A stretch of 64,000 bases of DNA, from NCBI RefSeq assembly GCF_050436995.1, contig NC_134755.1, positions 3,659,001 to 3,723,000 on the forward strand. The letters are read 5' to 3'. Shown piece by piece: positions 11,901-27,166 of this stretch. Every line of letters begins with the position of its first letter. Positions within the stretch are counted from its first letter, which is position 1. The DNA is from Anticarsia gemmatalis. Taxonomy: Eukaryota > Arthropoda > Insecta > Lepidoptera > Erebidae. Under the pieces are notes generated by a model. The model ran no database searches, had not been told where the DNA came from, and saw only the letters and a program-made list of their open reading frames with translations. Position numbers and translations under genes: made by a program.

Positions 11901-14900
11901 TAGTGTAAAATTGTAATCAAAGCAAAAATACATGTAAGTGTTTCTTACTTTATTAACTAAATTTATTTAAGCTAATTACATTTCAACGATATTTACCTTC
12001 GCCTCTATTTTTCATTTATCATTCAAGGTGAAAAAATAAAGAAAACTTTAACTTAACATAAAATTCAATGTTTATAAGTTTTACGCCGGTGCTACTATAA
12101 AAAATAAACTACTTTTATGTATTGTATAACGGTTTATTTTTACGACACTTCAGGACATTCGAAACGTTAAAACCCTATTCTCTGAGGGAACATGAAAGCT
12201 GAAAAATGTCTTAAATAGCCAGATAACATTGAACGCGGTGTAAAATTAAAAGGAATGAGACAAATATTTTTGAAAAGAGGTTTTCTTCATTTTACACCTG
12301 AACTTGGATTAAAATTTGTTAAATTGTAAAACATAATTGCTCAATATTAACGCAAAACGATTCATCAAAAATGTTTATATATTAAATTATTATCATACAA
12401 AGTTTAATGCTGAAATCATTCATGAAAAGCGGGAATAAGATAAATGCGTTGAAAATATTAAGATAATTATATCGCAATGTTGACTCGCTATACTATTACA
12501 TTGCAATATTCTATGTTAATAAGTCATGACAGTTTTTAAGTATATTACGAAACTATATATTAAAGAATCTGCTACTAATTTCATTTCAAATATAGTTTTA
12601 GGAGTTGTAAGCAGTACCGATTGTTTCTACTCACAGTGGAAAGCACGTCGCCTTGTGCATTTTCGGTAATGCACTGCATATGGGCCCGTCAAGTCGTTGA
12701 CGTATTCGAACTTAGTGCTAGAACATACATAATATTTACGGTTGACATTTGCCAAATACGACGACAAATGTTTCGCGCTTTCACTAAAACCGACGAATAC
12801 TGTGTCATTATTTATGCATAATATTTTATCAAAACATGTATTTGTATATAAGTTAGATATATAGTAGCAATAAGTAGTTGCAGTGGTTAGTTTGAGGGAG
12901 ATCTTTACCCAACAATAGTTAAGTAAGATTAGGCATAAAAAAGTTATTAAGACTAGCAAATACAACGAAGCAATACAAAAATGTTGCTTTTGTTTATTTG
13001 TTAACAGAATTAAAAACAGAACAGTCTAAATATGGTACACTTTTTGAGCACGTTTTTAATATAATAAAAATAATTATACGTTGCATAAAATTACGCGTGT
13101 TTTTTAAACAAAAACAAGGTGACAATCAGTCCCCACGGATTGTGTTGTGTGTTTCGCATTCTAAAATGTTGGCTGATGCACAAGTGTTTATGAAACCCAT
13201 TTTGAGAAAATAATTTTGTTTTTGTTGCAAAGCAATTTAATATCCTTAGGACAGTTTTGAACTTCTCCAATCGACTTGGCAAATATGTCTTCCACCAAAT
13301 TCATAACAATCCAATTTTCCAACGATAAATCTAAGAAAGTGAAGGTTTCGCCACGGAAACGATCGGAAAGTTTTGATGGAAATAAAACCTCTGAATATAC
13401 CTTCGCATTATCGATGGAAGGACACGCCGGAAGAAAATAGATTTACGGATGCCAGTCCCATTCGTGCATATAATATTAAACGTATACTTGAAAAAATATG
13501 AATATATCTTTGAAGTTTGACAGATGGAAGAAAGGATAATAGTTTTAGTATGATATGTTTCATGTGATGCATACGTTACAATACAATTTGTGATAACTTT
13601 GAAATATTTCTTGCTTTAGCGTGACTATTCGTGACCCGTTCATATTTATTGATCTGGGTGAATAAGTTATTCCGTATGATACGAACAGAAGGAAAGTAGT
13701 AACACGGTTGAGATTACCTTTAGATGCCATTGATGATACTGCCAGGATTACTTTTAACTTCAGCTTAACTGTGTAGGGTCGTGAGCAACTGTTTGCCCCA
13801 CCCACGAATCCCAAAGGTAACTATTTAGCTGAGTTTAATGTGGGACAAACGAGAAATGTTCTTCACTTCCATGAACTGGAACGCTACTACAGGAAAATTT
13901 CGTTACATTTTCTCGGAGAACAATCGTCATTAAACTCGCATCAAATATTATCTCAGAAAAATGAGTAGAAAGAGTATTTCTGAGAATCACGTTTTGCTCT
14001 CTCTTAACTAAATAATTTCACATCATGCATCAAAGTCTAATGTTTTACGAACTGCAAACACATTTAAACAGAGAGCTACGAGCCACTTTTGTAATTTCAT
14101 CAAAACTTTTAATACACGAACATCCGTAGTGCCGTAAAGGCCACACCATTAATACCTTTTCATAAAGTTTTTGACGAGCCTGTACAAACGGAGCTTGGGA
14201 GCTAAATGCTTTCAAAGTTTCGACGTTCTCCAAAATAGGAAGTCATTGTAGAGGTCGGAATTAACATCGAAGCAGTTGGACGTAGATGTCAGTGTAGTAC
14301 TAGAGGACATTGTAAGAAGAAGTTTTTATGAATTCTCAGAATTCAGCGACCAACTGTTCCAGTGGGTAACCGATTTATGAAGGCCAGAACTTTAGGCGAC
14401 ATCGCTTCGCTTAATCGAATTCTGCCGGGCCTTTCGTCCAGCTAATCAAATCTCTCAGCTCGCGAGAAACTTTGGACATGTCGGGAGTGGTGCGCGTTAC
14501 TTTCAGTTAATTACTGATATTGACACGGGAAAGGACTGGCTTTGAATAATAAGCCATTCTGGCGGGAAATGTGAGATAAAATATTATGCTATTCGTGTAA
14601 CGAACCGCAGCGTGGAAGTTGATTAGATCAGTATGTGACTTGTAGAAGCAGCATGAGCAAGAGAATATAATCGATTGAGATTATGGATTAGGCTGATTTG
14701 GCCAAATACCTATTATACAAACAATGCGATAGTATACATATACTTATACAAATATTCCACGCCCTCATTTACTGATTGTACCTGCAACACGGTCAGAAAA
14801 GTGAGTGAACAAAAAAATAAAAAAGCCTTTGGTGACAAAAGCAGGAAAAGCGTCAGTAAACAAAGCGTAAATGAACACGAAACTAAACAGCGAAGCGAAA

Positions 14901-16994
14901 AGCGTCACATCCATGCTACCGTGTACTCGCCACCAAACATTTTTGTTCCCCTCCTGTCCTTAATTTTAACTAATTTCTGGTGCGAAGCCCGCCGTGTCCG
15001 CGCCAACCGGGCCAACTGTCCAAGTAATTACTTCCAGAGTAATCCCGCAGAGCTTGTAATCCCGTGTAATATTATGTAGACGGGTATGATGGTGTTCTTA
15101 GACGGTAATAAGCATCGTGAGTCTGGAATTTTCTCTTTAGGGAAGTGTAATTTAATGGTGTTTATGTATATTGTACGGCAAATGTCTTAGGGTGAGCTGA
15201 GATTTTTCGACGAATGCCTACCGTTGAGAGAAATGTTAAAGTTACGATTCATTTCGTAATGAGAATTACCTAGGAAATTATTTTTGAGAGGTAGAATATT
15301 CTAGAATTCAGGTCGCTGTGGCAATTCTCAAAGAAATACCGCTTTTCATTTCTGAGCTTATCTGTTCCATCTGTAACTTCACAATACTGTAACCAAGGTG
15401 GAGATAAAAGACGTTCTATATAAAAATCTAGATTTCCGTCACTTAATCTTGGACAACGTTCCTTTTCCGTTCGCCCATTACTTTGTAGAGTTTTAATGTC
15501 GGTCTTGCGGCAACATTTTTTACTTTTACAGTCATCTAGTTTTGAAAGAAGCGATAAAGCCAAAAGGAATGGTCAAGTAACTTTAACATGAAATTTATAT
15601 AGATCTTAATGAGTTTTGTTTGTAATCTCTAATTGCTCTTTGTTAAACGAAAAATACGATAACTATGGATATACATGATTTATTACTTTGAAACAAAAAA
15701 GATTCGAAAACATGAAATCGCTTTTAAAAACTGTTGTTAAAGTTTTCAAAAGCAAATCCGTGTCTCTTTGAATATTTAAATTTTCAGGGTAGTTGTACTG
15801 CAGACAAGTCTACCGTTAACATGGTAATATAAGAAATAATCTCTAGAATACATATTTCAACGATGTTTTATTAAAATTACCGAGTTTTAAATAGTGGGGC
15901 ATAAATTATTACAAGCCTTTTTTAAGTAATAAAACATAAAACACGATGAGAATCAGTATGTTAGAACAGAGTAACACAATATTTTTTTCTGTTTGATATT
16001 ACGTCAGGTGATATCGTAATAACATTAATAGCAATATGAGCTCATCTCGAAACCTTCTTAGAGCCACAAGCATGGAAAAAAATCCTTATATAACGAGGCC
16101 TTAAAAACTCATGTTGGCAACAATGTAATTTGAGTGTTTGGTACGTGAAGGGTACTTCGACATTCCGCTACCGTGATATCACGTTTGTTCCCAACTTTCA
16201 CTTACACGTTAAAGTAATATAACAAATTCGGTTTCAGATAAAATGTGTTACGCTCACGATGAGTTTCGAAGTTATTTTTGATTTGACGTACAACTTCTTA
16301 AAACACGATTTAAAGTAATGAAATTGTGTTTAAATGGAAGCTGGTGTTATTATGTAATTAGTGCACGTTTTCAGTGTCTCGCGTTTGTTATGCCAGAAAT
16401 GGAATCTCGGAAAATAAAGAGCATAAATGTGTAATAAAAGTGTACCTGCGTACTTTGTATGAATACTGCATAAACCTCATTCCCCTAAAATGACGCCATC
16501 ACATATTGGTGTAACAGGAAAATAGGCAGTGTAATTTTATCGTGTTATTCACAATAAATAATATGATGAAGTCAGGAAATACGTGGACGGTGTATTTACT
16601 ATTAAGATATTTGTATTCAAACGAAGATCAAATGAAATTACCGATTCATATTGTTTTAATTTACTGGGCATTTAGCATTTAAAGTTATGTGATTCTTATC
16701 AGTCGGAATAATACAATAATCCTTTAGACCTCGTAAATAATTAATATTATAATGGCTTATCTCTAGCGTCGTTGTTTCTTTACCACAAAATTTTCGAGCA
16801 GCCACCGCAAAAGCTACCCGAAATGAATCCTTGAATTTCAATTTAAAACGATATAGATTAATCGTGGTATTATGTTCAACAGAGAGAACTTGAGAGTGGA
16901 AAATACAAAAGCAATGGAGAGATTTTTTTATTCAGATGCAATACTTTCATAGCCAGCAGCTACTAGCAGACAATTCATTCGTTTCTACTGTAAA
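8949..16994. other. Non-coding stretch, no gene seen
   Basis: No gene is supported. The longest open frame in the whole window, 14675-15079 on the plus strand, lies here. It opens at TTG, has no in-frame ATG before its last codon, and its sequence suggests no domain. GT-rich simple sequence occurs at about 11055-11090 and 11445-11460. An 8-bp stem with a 6-nt loop lies at 11834-11855. A moderately GC-rich segment at about 14940-15020 could be conserved non-coding sequence, but that is only a guess from composition. Confidence 0.65.
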
Positions 16995-17021
16995 CTGTGT
17001 GAACTGTGTAATCTGTGTGAA
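16995..17021 (+). repeat. 9-bp minisatellite, three units
   Basis: Three tandem 9-mers are present: CTGTGTGAA (16995-17003), CTGTGTAAT (17004-17012) and CTGTGTGAA (17013-17021). A shortened unit, CTGTAAA, precedes them at 16988-16994. The first and third units are identical and the second differs at two positions. This is a small tandem expansion in otherwise unremarkable AT-rich DNA and could be length-polymorphic. Confidence 0.8.
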
Positions 17022-20000
17022 ACTATAAAATATATAAAAACTACAAAATATTATCTCATTTTTATTTATAATCACACAATTAAACACCCGCGATATTTGT
17101 TTGACAATAGCAGTAATTATTTTATGCCTATTAAAAAAAGGACAAGATTTTTATACCGCGGTACATAAATTAGCAATTCGTATAAACTGTACCTTCATTA
17201 TAATATTCAAAATTAAGTCTATTACTCTTAAATGACTTAATTTTAATATGCCTAAGCGAAAGATAAATTTAAAAGCCTGGTATTGACCTAGCCGAGGTCA
17301 AAGTACGAAAGTTTAAGCCACGATTTACGTAAGTTACGTGTTGCTAATTTGTGATGAATAATATTTCAATAGAAATTGGCAAACTAGATTTATACAACAA
17401 GTTATATAAAGACCGCGGTTGTACACTCAAGCCGAGATAATGAAGGGAGTTTCCCAAAGAGCGATCGATTCACCATCGACAATACCGAAACACATAAATC
17501 ACCACTAATACCTTTCTTGTAAGTCCAATACAAATGAACTGATATTATTCATTTGAACGCAAACGTGAGTCTTCCAGCATCTTGCGCGTGTTTGTTGCAA
17601 ACTAATTTTTTTACTTAGTATTTTCTTTTACATTTTTTGATCCTAAGTCTGAGCCTTATTTTCTGAATAAGAGTCTAGGTGGCTATAAAAACCATGTTTT
17701 ATGACAAAAGGTCGCTTTTCAAAAGCCTCTTCATATCCAATGAATATCTTGAAAAAAAAAACGTATTTACTTCATATTTTACTTACGAATTCTATCATAT
17801 TCTGACACTTCTTTGTTGTTCGTCTGAATTACCTGTAACAAAAACATGACGGATGAATAAAAGTATTAATTAAGCCGAGGGACGAAATATGTGATCGATA
17901 AATAACAGGGAAGTAGCTTTTAATGTTTGCAATATATCACTGGCGGAGTTTTACGAGAGCTTATATAAAATAATCAATTTTTGTAAGTAATAAAGAGGAA
18001 AGGGGCGGCGAATCTTTAAATATGCTGCAATTTAACAAAATATGCGAGTGTTCGATGCTTCAATTAGTACAAAGCCAGTAAAAAGAGATTTATAATTGAA
18101 TTATTATTGGGATAAAAACTTTGCGAAGAAATCTGAATAAGTAATAATAAAGTCTACGGCAATATTGGTGAACTGTCCAACTTTAACACCTTTTATTGAA
18201 AAACAGCAACGTGGTCTAGAGCTGTTACTTAAAAGATTAATTGGAGGAATAAATTACATTGAAAAGTTCCAAGACAAATTACAAACTCGGGTGTCTTTTG
18301 ATTTATCCTATTTTTAACAGACTCTAAGAAGTAAAAGTTACTCAATACGATGCTTAGATATACATTTATTCAATCCACTTTGCTGAAACTTTTGAATCGG
18401 ACGCCTAAAGAAGACCTCAAATCTCCCTTTTTTCTTCAAAAAATTGTTCATAACTTGTTACATCACACGTCCTTTGTGTCCGGCTTTTTCTATAAGTAAA
18501 TGTACTGCTATTTAATAGGCGATGAAGGGTTAGATATTTACGAGCATCCAATTTCCGCGAATGTCATGCTTACTAACTTTCAATCCCATATCAACAACTG
18601 TCAGGAGTTACCATTGCCGAAGTATGCACGTTTCTTTTCCTTATGAAACCTTTATACGCGTCATGGGCCTCCTCATTTTACGGATATAACGTTTAGAGTA
18701 TGGAATTTGGTATTTTTAAGACGAATAAGGGACAAGGTTATTGGAGCGAGGGTATTTCAAATATGAGGATCGCGTGCGAGCTATTTTCCTCCTTGTTTAT
18801 GAATTTCGCGTAATATTTGATTGCCAAATACATTTCATTTCTTTGCTTTCGTATAATGAAATCTTCAATAAAGAATAATTGTATCGTCAAACATTGAAAA
18901 TGGGAGAGGGATTGAAGGGCGTACTCTTGTGAATATAAAAATGTAGGTTACAATTTTGGTATTATTTTTCTTTGATAGATTATTTTCCATAAAAGTAATA
19001 AAATATTCGGTTTTAATACATCCATTCTACTTGGTAATATAAGAAAATAGAATAAAGTTCAAAATGTTTAAAACAATTGAATAAAATGCTATAAAGTGGT
19101 CTCACAACTGAATTATTGTATCGCTAAGTTGTGAATATTTCGACCTCAAAAATTCTACAATCGAGATGTTCTGAATCGGTGGAGACATCTTACAAGCTTC
19201 CCGTTCTCATACAATATTCGAGTCACATAAAACTCGTGACATTTCTGTCGAGTGTTCCCGTTGTGTACACGATGCGCCGCTACACACATCTTTCTGTATT
19301 CGAACCGTGAAATTAAAATAAATCAATGCACGATCCTAGTCAGTAAAGTTAGAAACAATAAAAGCTTTCAGTTTGTTTTCGATTCCGAGTAAAATGCTCA
19401 ATGGAGCTGGCGAGGCGTAAATTTAATAGTTTGGAAATATACGCGGAATTATTGTTGATCTAATACTATGCTCAGCATGTTAGTATAATGGAGTTTTATT
19501 GAATTGGACACCATTTAATTTATAACTGTTTTTCTTATTAAAATACAAGTTTCAGGTGCGGGCTAATCAGGTTAAGTCAGGTTACATTACCATGTTCGCT
19601 CTCATACTTCTGTGCATACAATTGATTAGGCTGCGTAGTTCTAATTAAGTTCATTTTCAACGTGGTCCTTATATGATTTCCATATAAATACACGTGTAAT
19701 TATTTCAGTTGAGGATTAGCGTACAATACAATCAAGTCTTTGGTGTGATACATTAGCATAATCGATTTATAGCAACGTTCTAAGCGTGTAGCGACAACAA
19801 TCCTTGGTCTTGTGGTTCTATGTTAATTTTGGTTTTGACGTGAAATGTAGTTAATCTCAGAAATTTAATCAAAAGGCTTCATAACAACGAAGTTGTAGTA
19901 AATAATCATAACTACATAACAAGGAACGAATGTGTTAAATATAGTACTTCAAAGTCTCGATCAATTATAATTATAAATTAGGTAACACTATGTTTCGCTT

Positions 20001-23000
20001 TCAATAGTATAATTATGTCAAATCCCAGATCGTTTTTAGGTTTAATTTCTTAGCAGACTAAATGTCGCATGAAAAGAACTCACGTAACATACGCTTTGTG
20101 AGATTACGTTTAAATAAAAAAGGCAGTTGAACGGGTACCTGAACGTACGAGCAGTTTGTTCTCTTTTATACCTGGGCCATTCCAAAATGAAGCATCGCGG
20201 TCACATGACATCGGAAGTAATAAAGAGAATCAAAAAGAGAGCTTTTCAACGAACTGTTAGGTCCGGTTGCAAAGTCTATTTGCGTTGCCACGTAAATAGA
20301 GCAAAATGTTTCTGAGTACTTTGTGGGCATTGGCATCGATTTGTTGGCAGAAATGCTTTCATTTATTTTCATTAAAGCCTAAATTGAAACCGAGTTCGGA
20401 GCCAATTTTCAAACTATTTTCCAATTTCAAACAGCACTTTCGAAAGATCGATTTATATAAAAGCAGCAACCGCCCGTTTTGCTGCTGCAAGGTAAACTCA
20501 AACCTAAGATCGGAACATTCATCTCTTTCAGGAAAATATCTTAACATAACGTAAGCTATGAAAGGCGCACTTACATTTGCAGCCAGCACTGTGTAATATG
20601 AGTATAACGAATATTTTTCAGACGGTTTTCTTTGACGTTGCTCGTAATAATGTAAAGAATGTTTGGGTGAAATATCAATCAAAATGAAGTCTGTATATTT
20701 ATTCGTAGCTCTCAACAAGTAAAGTAAAGGATCAAAAATGAAACTTCCTCTTAGTTATGGCGACAGTCGCAACACTTGCTTTTACGCTCGACTGAGTAAA
20801 TCACAAAGGCTGACATCCTCAGATTTATACTAAAGTAAAACGTAAGCACAATAAGAAGTATTTTATAGTCAAAAGCGGCTTTGAGACGAGGGTGTCACGC
20901 CTCGGATGAAAGGACCTCACATTTCTATTTGTCGCACGAACACCTCCGAAGAACTATGAGTTGTCGTGAATATAAATAAGTATGTCAAGAATTTTCGTGT
21001 TCGTATTGTGGAGTAATCGAATCGACTTTCAATGGTAAGGTTTGGCATACCGGCTGAATGTGAACAGAATATAGAGCGTCGGGAATATTAGAAGGAAGTA
21101 GAAAGTTATTTTATAAACTTGTTACTAGTTGGAAACTGAAAGCGTGGTGGCCATTGTGAGGCGAGTTTTAGTACACATAGAAATATAATGAGAGGTCAGA
21201 CACGATGGTTGAGTTTCGTTGAAACAATTTTGTAATTGAAGTCTCTTTTGATAACAAAATACAAAGTTGGGGTAGTTATTGCAAATTTCTATGAAATCGG
21301 AATAATTTGAAAGCTGAGAAGTTTGAAAGTTGTAACGGAACTCGTTTTACAAATAACGAACCGCATGTAGCTTAAGGATACAATAGCGCTGTTTGTAAAG
21401 AGGTACATAGATTATAAGAAGTTTTGAGAAAGTTCAACGTTTATTACAAGGATTAAGAATAAACTGCTGAATGCAGGGAATCTCTGGTAGGTGTTTAGGC
21501 ACTGAGTAAAAAGGATGTTTACTCTTTCGCTGTGTCGCAAAAAGTTGAAATATGACGTTGTCAACAAAATGATAAGTATTTTGTGTTTTCTTAAATTTTG
21601 CAACACCACATTTTTGTATGATAAATAGACTTGAGAATGGCGTAGCTAAAAGGGTTTTCTTTTATATAAGATTGAAAAGTTTAGACTTACATTTATGCAT
21701 GAAAAGATTTCTCTGCAGGTCGAGCATAAATTTTTATATACTCTCATAAGAGTTTTAAAGAAACGTGCTAGAAAGGGTTAAAAAAATGTAAGATCGGAAT
21801 GCAGAAATATTTTATATGTAGTGTGTTGTAAGGCAAATGCATTAAAGATTACTACTGCTCCTACAAAATTGCCAATGTTTGGATTATACTTCATATCTTT
21901 CATAAGCCACTCTGCGAATATTTAACTATATCGTATAGAATAATAAAAAGATTGTCAGTTCATAATAAAATTTCAGATATTCTCTCTATCTCCCTTTTGA
22001 GTTCGCACTTACAGCCAATAGCTGAAGTTTAAATGGAATTTCTTTTACTTACTAGAAACAAATGAAATACAAAGTTAATTATCAACTCCTTGATAAATAA
22101 GCTGCGAGTTGAGCAAGTTGAACATTCTTGAAAAGTTTCACAACGTTTTTAAACAAAATATGAAGGGTATTTTCAAAAGTAGTCATATTATTGTGTACTT
22201 TTGCGCTGTTCATGTGCTTAGACATTATATTTATAGATGATACAAAACTCTTAAAATCGCAATTAATGTGATCTTATACGATGTAATTAAAGACACTATC
22301 AGCTACTAGACAAAAAAACAGCTAATCATCAAACAATAGTTTGGTATTAATACACTTTACTACAACCGTTATGTAAGCACTTAAATCAGAAAAGATGTTG
22401 GACGAAATAAAATAATAAATGGTGGATTATATTTAAAATTACTATACGACAAAGCGTCGAATTTCTAATAAACTACTTAGTTTATTTACGAAACAGATGA
22501 AATTCATTACACTAGAATCAACCGATCAATTTTGCTAAATCGCAAAACTCCGAATAACATTTCTACATTTCACGAAGAATGCAGTGTATTGAAAAAAAAA
22601 GAAACACTCCCAATCTGGCAGCCGCATTGCACCCAAAACTATCGACGTAACAGCTTCGCGCCAAAATGTGAAGTGGTGCGTGTTTAACTTGGCCCACAAT
22701 AGACGCGCCGATTTGAAAGCCAACGATATATTGCGAAAGAAATGCCAAATATTGACATGGAATTATACCCGACAGATTTTGCACGGGATTATTCGATAAG
22801 TAAAGCTTGATTCAATAATCAAACTTGTCTTGTGTGTCCTTCTTTATCACTGTCAGAAAAAAATACCAGCTTAAATAAATTGTTTCAAAATCTTATTTGT
22901 TCAGTCCTGACGTAAATGTTTTACAAATTATAAACAAAGCAGGAAATTGTATTTGATCGGCAAAATTTAAATTTTGTTCAAAAATTTTCAGATTGATTTG

Positions 23001-26000
23001 AATTTATTTATAGAACACTGAGGGTAAATATGCGAGCTTAAAATGTTTTAAAATTCCAATCGAAACCTGGGAATGTTAGCACAGGAGCGGTATTCCCTTC
23101 TTTTTTCCAAACCAATGCAAATCCATTTCGGCAACTCCATTACTTTGTTTAGCGAAGCCAATTAAACTGAGAACAAAATGGAATTGAGTCTGATGGGGAA
23201 GTGAGAATCAAAGGGAAAAAACCTCTAAGTAGACAATTTGATTAAGCATGTTTTATTTAAATTTTTGTTATGTAATTACATTTACTTTAATTTTCTTAAA
23301 ATATTCAACGCTTTAATATATAATTTGTTCCATAAAAGTAAAATAAACAAGTTTACGCTGAAAACTTATAAATCCCCGAATAATCTGCATTTAATTTTGA
23401 ATATATCATTAACAGATAATAGACCTAATAACACTGGCGCGTGTTAATTCTATGTACAATGTGAACTCATAATGAGTTCACCACGAAATAATAAGCATCG
23501 AATGCGCTAACCGTAATTAAAGTGCTGATATTAAACGAACGGGCTTAGTCGAACATTTTATTATATATTTTTAGCGAAGATGTACCACACATCAGTCAAT
23601 GTCTGGTTTCATCGCGGCTGTTTGCGTGAAACCTGAATAATGTCTTGATAATAGCAGGCTTATGAGAATTCACTGGGAACGAGATTGATAAAATATAAAA
23701 GCCTAACTGACACTGAGCTTATATGATAAAAAAATGAAAATGATATTGCTTTATTTTACAACAAAAATATACATTTTAGACTATAATAGTAAGGGACAGT
23801 AGGTACTTACAATGCATAAAAATCCAAGTTTTATTTGCCCAAAATGTAGTCAAACATAACTTAGGTTTCCAATTTAATAACATTGGAATCGGAACGATAT
23901 TGCGGTAATCATCATTATGTAAAATAAATACCTTTCGGAAATAATTACGTTCGAAGCCTGTTGGCTGAATCGCACCTGCGACTCTTATTGGTTCGCTATA
24001 TTACCGCGACACTCCGAATTTTGTTAGAATGAAAATTAAATTATTCACAGCTAATTGAATGTATACAGATGTTTATAACTTTCTAATGTTTAATAACTAT
24101 TTTGGAGTAGAAGAACTGTTGAACTGGAAAAAAAGTGAGACGTAAAAGACTTACAGGAAATTAAATCTAATCATCTTTATCACACTTAAGAACCCATAGG
24201 TAGTTATTTGAATGTTCTTTAGGCGTTCCTGCCGATTTTTGTAATATGTAAAAAAATATTATATTTTCATTAAATTTTTAAGCAATCGGGAATAGAACAA
24301 AACATTTTATATTTCACAGTTGGAAGTAGTCCATCGTTTATTACGGATGCCACTTGGCTAACCCTATAGACACTTCAGCACTTGATACAAGTAGCCGCTA
24401 TACATTTCTGACAAGTCCGTTTTTGCAGTTTAATTTCCTAGGGAACTGGATTCTGGGCCAAAACTGACGGGAGTGGCAACGCGCCAAGCTGCCTAACAAA
24501 ATGGGGCGCCTAGAGGAATTTCATTATTGAAAGTATTTCATTCAGGGAGCTGTATGATTTGTCAGGTCGTAAAATCTGTTGGCAGCGTCAAAGAGGTCAC
24601 CTGCAATATTTGATCTTGTGAAGGCCCTTTGTAAGAGGTCGGCGGTTGGTTTAATCGTGTTTCGTAGTATCGTGAAGGTTTATAATATACGTTTAATACT
24701 GCGAAACCACAATCCACCTTTGTGTTTGGTATCGCATTTTATCTATTAGGTCCACGAAATGAGAAGTTTTCCTCTCAACCGCAGGCTAACTAAGTTATTT
24801 GCAAACTATTTTTAGATATAGTTTCCCGTGTTTCTTTAGTTCGTCGACCTCGCGTCACTAGAGATGCCTACGTCCTGAATTTCAACACGATAAGCCAATC
24901 CGTTGCGGCTTTGCGTTGACAGATGTGTCCAGTGGTTAGGTCTTTACGTTGATAGATTACTCAGCCGATAACTCAGAATGTTGAACTCACATCTATAAAT
25001 AGACAACATTGCTAAAATAACTACAAAGATCCATCTAAATGGAAAACACATTTGATTTCGTAACACAATAAGTCAACAGTGAGACAGGCTTTTACAATGG
25101 TAAGTAAATACGTTGATTTAGTTAGGCGTGACGCATACGTGGCACATTACACGAGAGCAACATGACAATAACAGGAACAGTAATTAATGACGCGGCACAA
25201 CTACGCAAGGGCCCTTAATTGAGTTCCAACGAAACGTGTTTCGATTTTATAAAGTACATGTTCCCATTCGTATATTAATTTACAAAGGTTAGGATTGTTG
25301 GTGAAATGTTAAGGGTATGAAAAGTCGAATTATTATTTTAAATTTTGAGGGACTGTTTTCTTTAGTACAATTTTCTATAACAATAATATCAAATGTACAT
25401 TTGTTATAATACAAATAGCCGTTATAATTGTTACTTTATTATTATGTAATATAGGAGCGGACCCATAAATAACTAATTCAATTAAAAAACTTTCCAAATA
25501 GTGGATGGAAGATATTGCGTCCACAAAACTTAATCATAATAAAGAGCGGGCGAGAAACAGGAAGCTATTAAGAGGTGGCACTTTTCAAATTAAGTTTAGC
25601 GGAATGTGCGATTGAACCAACAGAAGAACAAAAGATTTAGCTGAATGAGCGAGGCGTGGCGGCCCAAAGTTTGTTCAAATTTTATAGTATTGGAAAACGA
25701 TAGTTCTCTCCGAGGAGCGGTTGATCCGTTAAATTTTTCATTCAATATCTCTTAAGATGCAATAAGTGATAAGCATAAGATATAAAGTAGGATATGCTCG
25801 CTTTAAAACTCCAGTTTCTTTTAGAGACAATTTTTACGTAGTCAGAAGACGGAGTATAAATTATGCAGACTTCAGAATATTATATTCGGTTGAACAACTT
25901 TTCCATGACAAGCCAAAACTAAAATTGTCTTTCCAGAAATTTGGTTTTTGCATATTAATCTAAAAGTGATAAATAAAAATGAAAAGAAAAAGAAAAAGTT

Positions 26001-27166
26001 GATTGTGAAAGAACGTAACGCAAGCGAAGAATTAAATATTCGCTCTGATGGACTCCTGATGGGGCGAGTCATTCGCATCAATGAACATTCGATTTGTAGT
26101 ACTTTATGCAACTTGGTGGAAATATAAACGAAGATACGATTAATGTTTGAATTGAAATGAAATTATAATTGCCTAAACCTAAGGTTTTATTCCCGATACA
26201 TATTTAAATTATTACAGCTTGTTAAATAAACGTTTCCACGTTATAAAACACATCTAAAAACAATACAAAATAATTTAAAAATCTGACTCATTCCATCAAA
26301 GGCTTTATTAAAAGATAGATAAATAAAAGCGCGGTTTAATTAAAGCGAGTCGAGTACATAATTTCCGCGGCAAATTAAATTATTTATCGCATCAGCGTTA
26401 TTGTGTACATTTCTTTGGTTCTCTATTGTAATCAACATGTGTTATGACGGCGACGTAATTAAGCTAATTAGCTCTCCCTTTATTAAATTAGTGCACGAGA
26501 GAGTTAAGTATGACGTGTTTTTTTCAGAGCGGTACTAAAAAAAGTAACTTTATGTAAAAGAAGCAAAGGTAGTGTTGAAATTGAAAAATATTAATAGGTA
26601 AATGATAGGAGAATTCCTATTTTTGTTAGATTAATATTATATCCCAGTATTCTCAGCTATATAGGTCACATAAATAAATTCGTTCTAGTACTCTTGAAAT
26701 TCCAAGCGCTTTTTTTCGTCGCTTGAAAAGCCACTTCAGAATTTATAGCGTTTTATTCGTAGCTACTTCGGTGTTATAAATAAAATATGGTTGTGCGTAT
26801 ATAAAGTAGTAATGTGGCCGAAATAAAATGGAGTGCTTTTCAGCAACGTTATATTAGGCAATCGTCATACGTAATATAGTTTCTGGTTAGGTATTGCGCT
26901 GTCATCAGAAAGAAAACGCGCGCATGAATTATTCAAATTCGGCTAATATTGCCTCTGACACGAGCATACCGCAAATATAAGTAGAATAATGTCATGAAAG
27001 TCTCCGGGTACTTGGAACGAAAGTCATGTTTCCAGAATCTATTAAAACTTCGGCAGGTCTAGGTCATATTTGAATAGATGGTCTTGTAACTTTGTGGTCA
27101 GGAAGACAGCAGTTTATTTTGATTAAGCCAGTTTAATATCTAAACTTTGCTGACTATCTATGTTAC
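17022..27166. other. Non-coding stretch, no gene seen
   Basis: No gene is supported. Overlapping opposite-strand open frames around 20127-20718 and 22535-22784 lack recognisable motifs. The 22600-22700 segment is GC-richer than its surroundings and may be an old dispersed repeat, but I could not identify it. Local symmetric structures are an 8-bp stem with a GC-rich 9-nt loop at 20462-20486 (AGCAGCAA/TTGCTGCT) and the palindrome at 23461-23481. Confidence 0.65.
23461..23481. repeat. 21-nt palindrome with 10-bp arms
   Basis: GTGAACTCAT and ATGAGTTCAC are exact reverse complements separated by a single A. The symmetry stops immediately outside these arms. The half-site TGAACTCA/TGAGTTCA resembles the inverted half-sites bound by dimeric regulators such as nuclear receptors, whose half-sites resemble AGGTCA, but the match is loose. 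By my rough estimate about one such palindrome is expected by chance in 64 kb, so function is uncertain. Confidence 0.6.

Noticed and set aside
14675..15079. Longest open frame (134 codons, plus strand)
   Set aside because: It opens at TTG, has no in-frame ATG before its final codon, and shows no motif, signal or splice context. Its length is compatible with chance in 64 kb.
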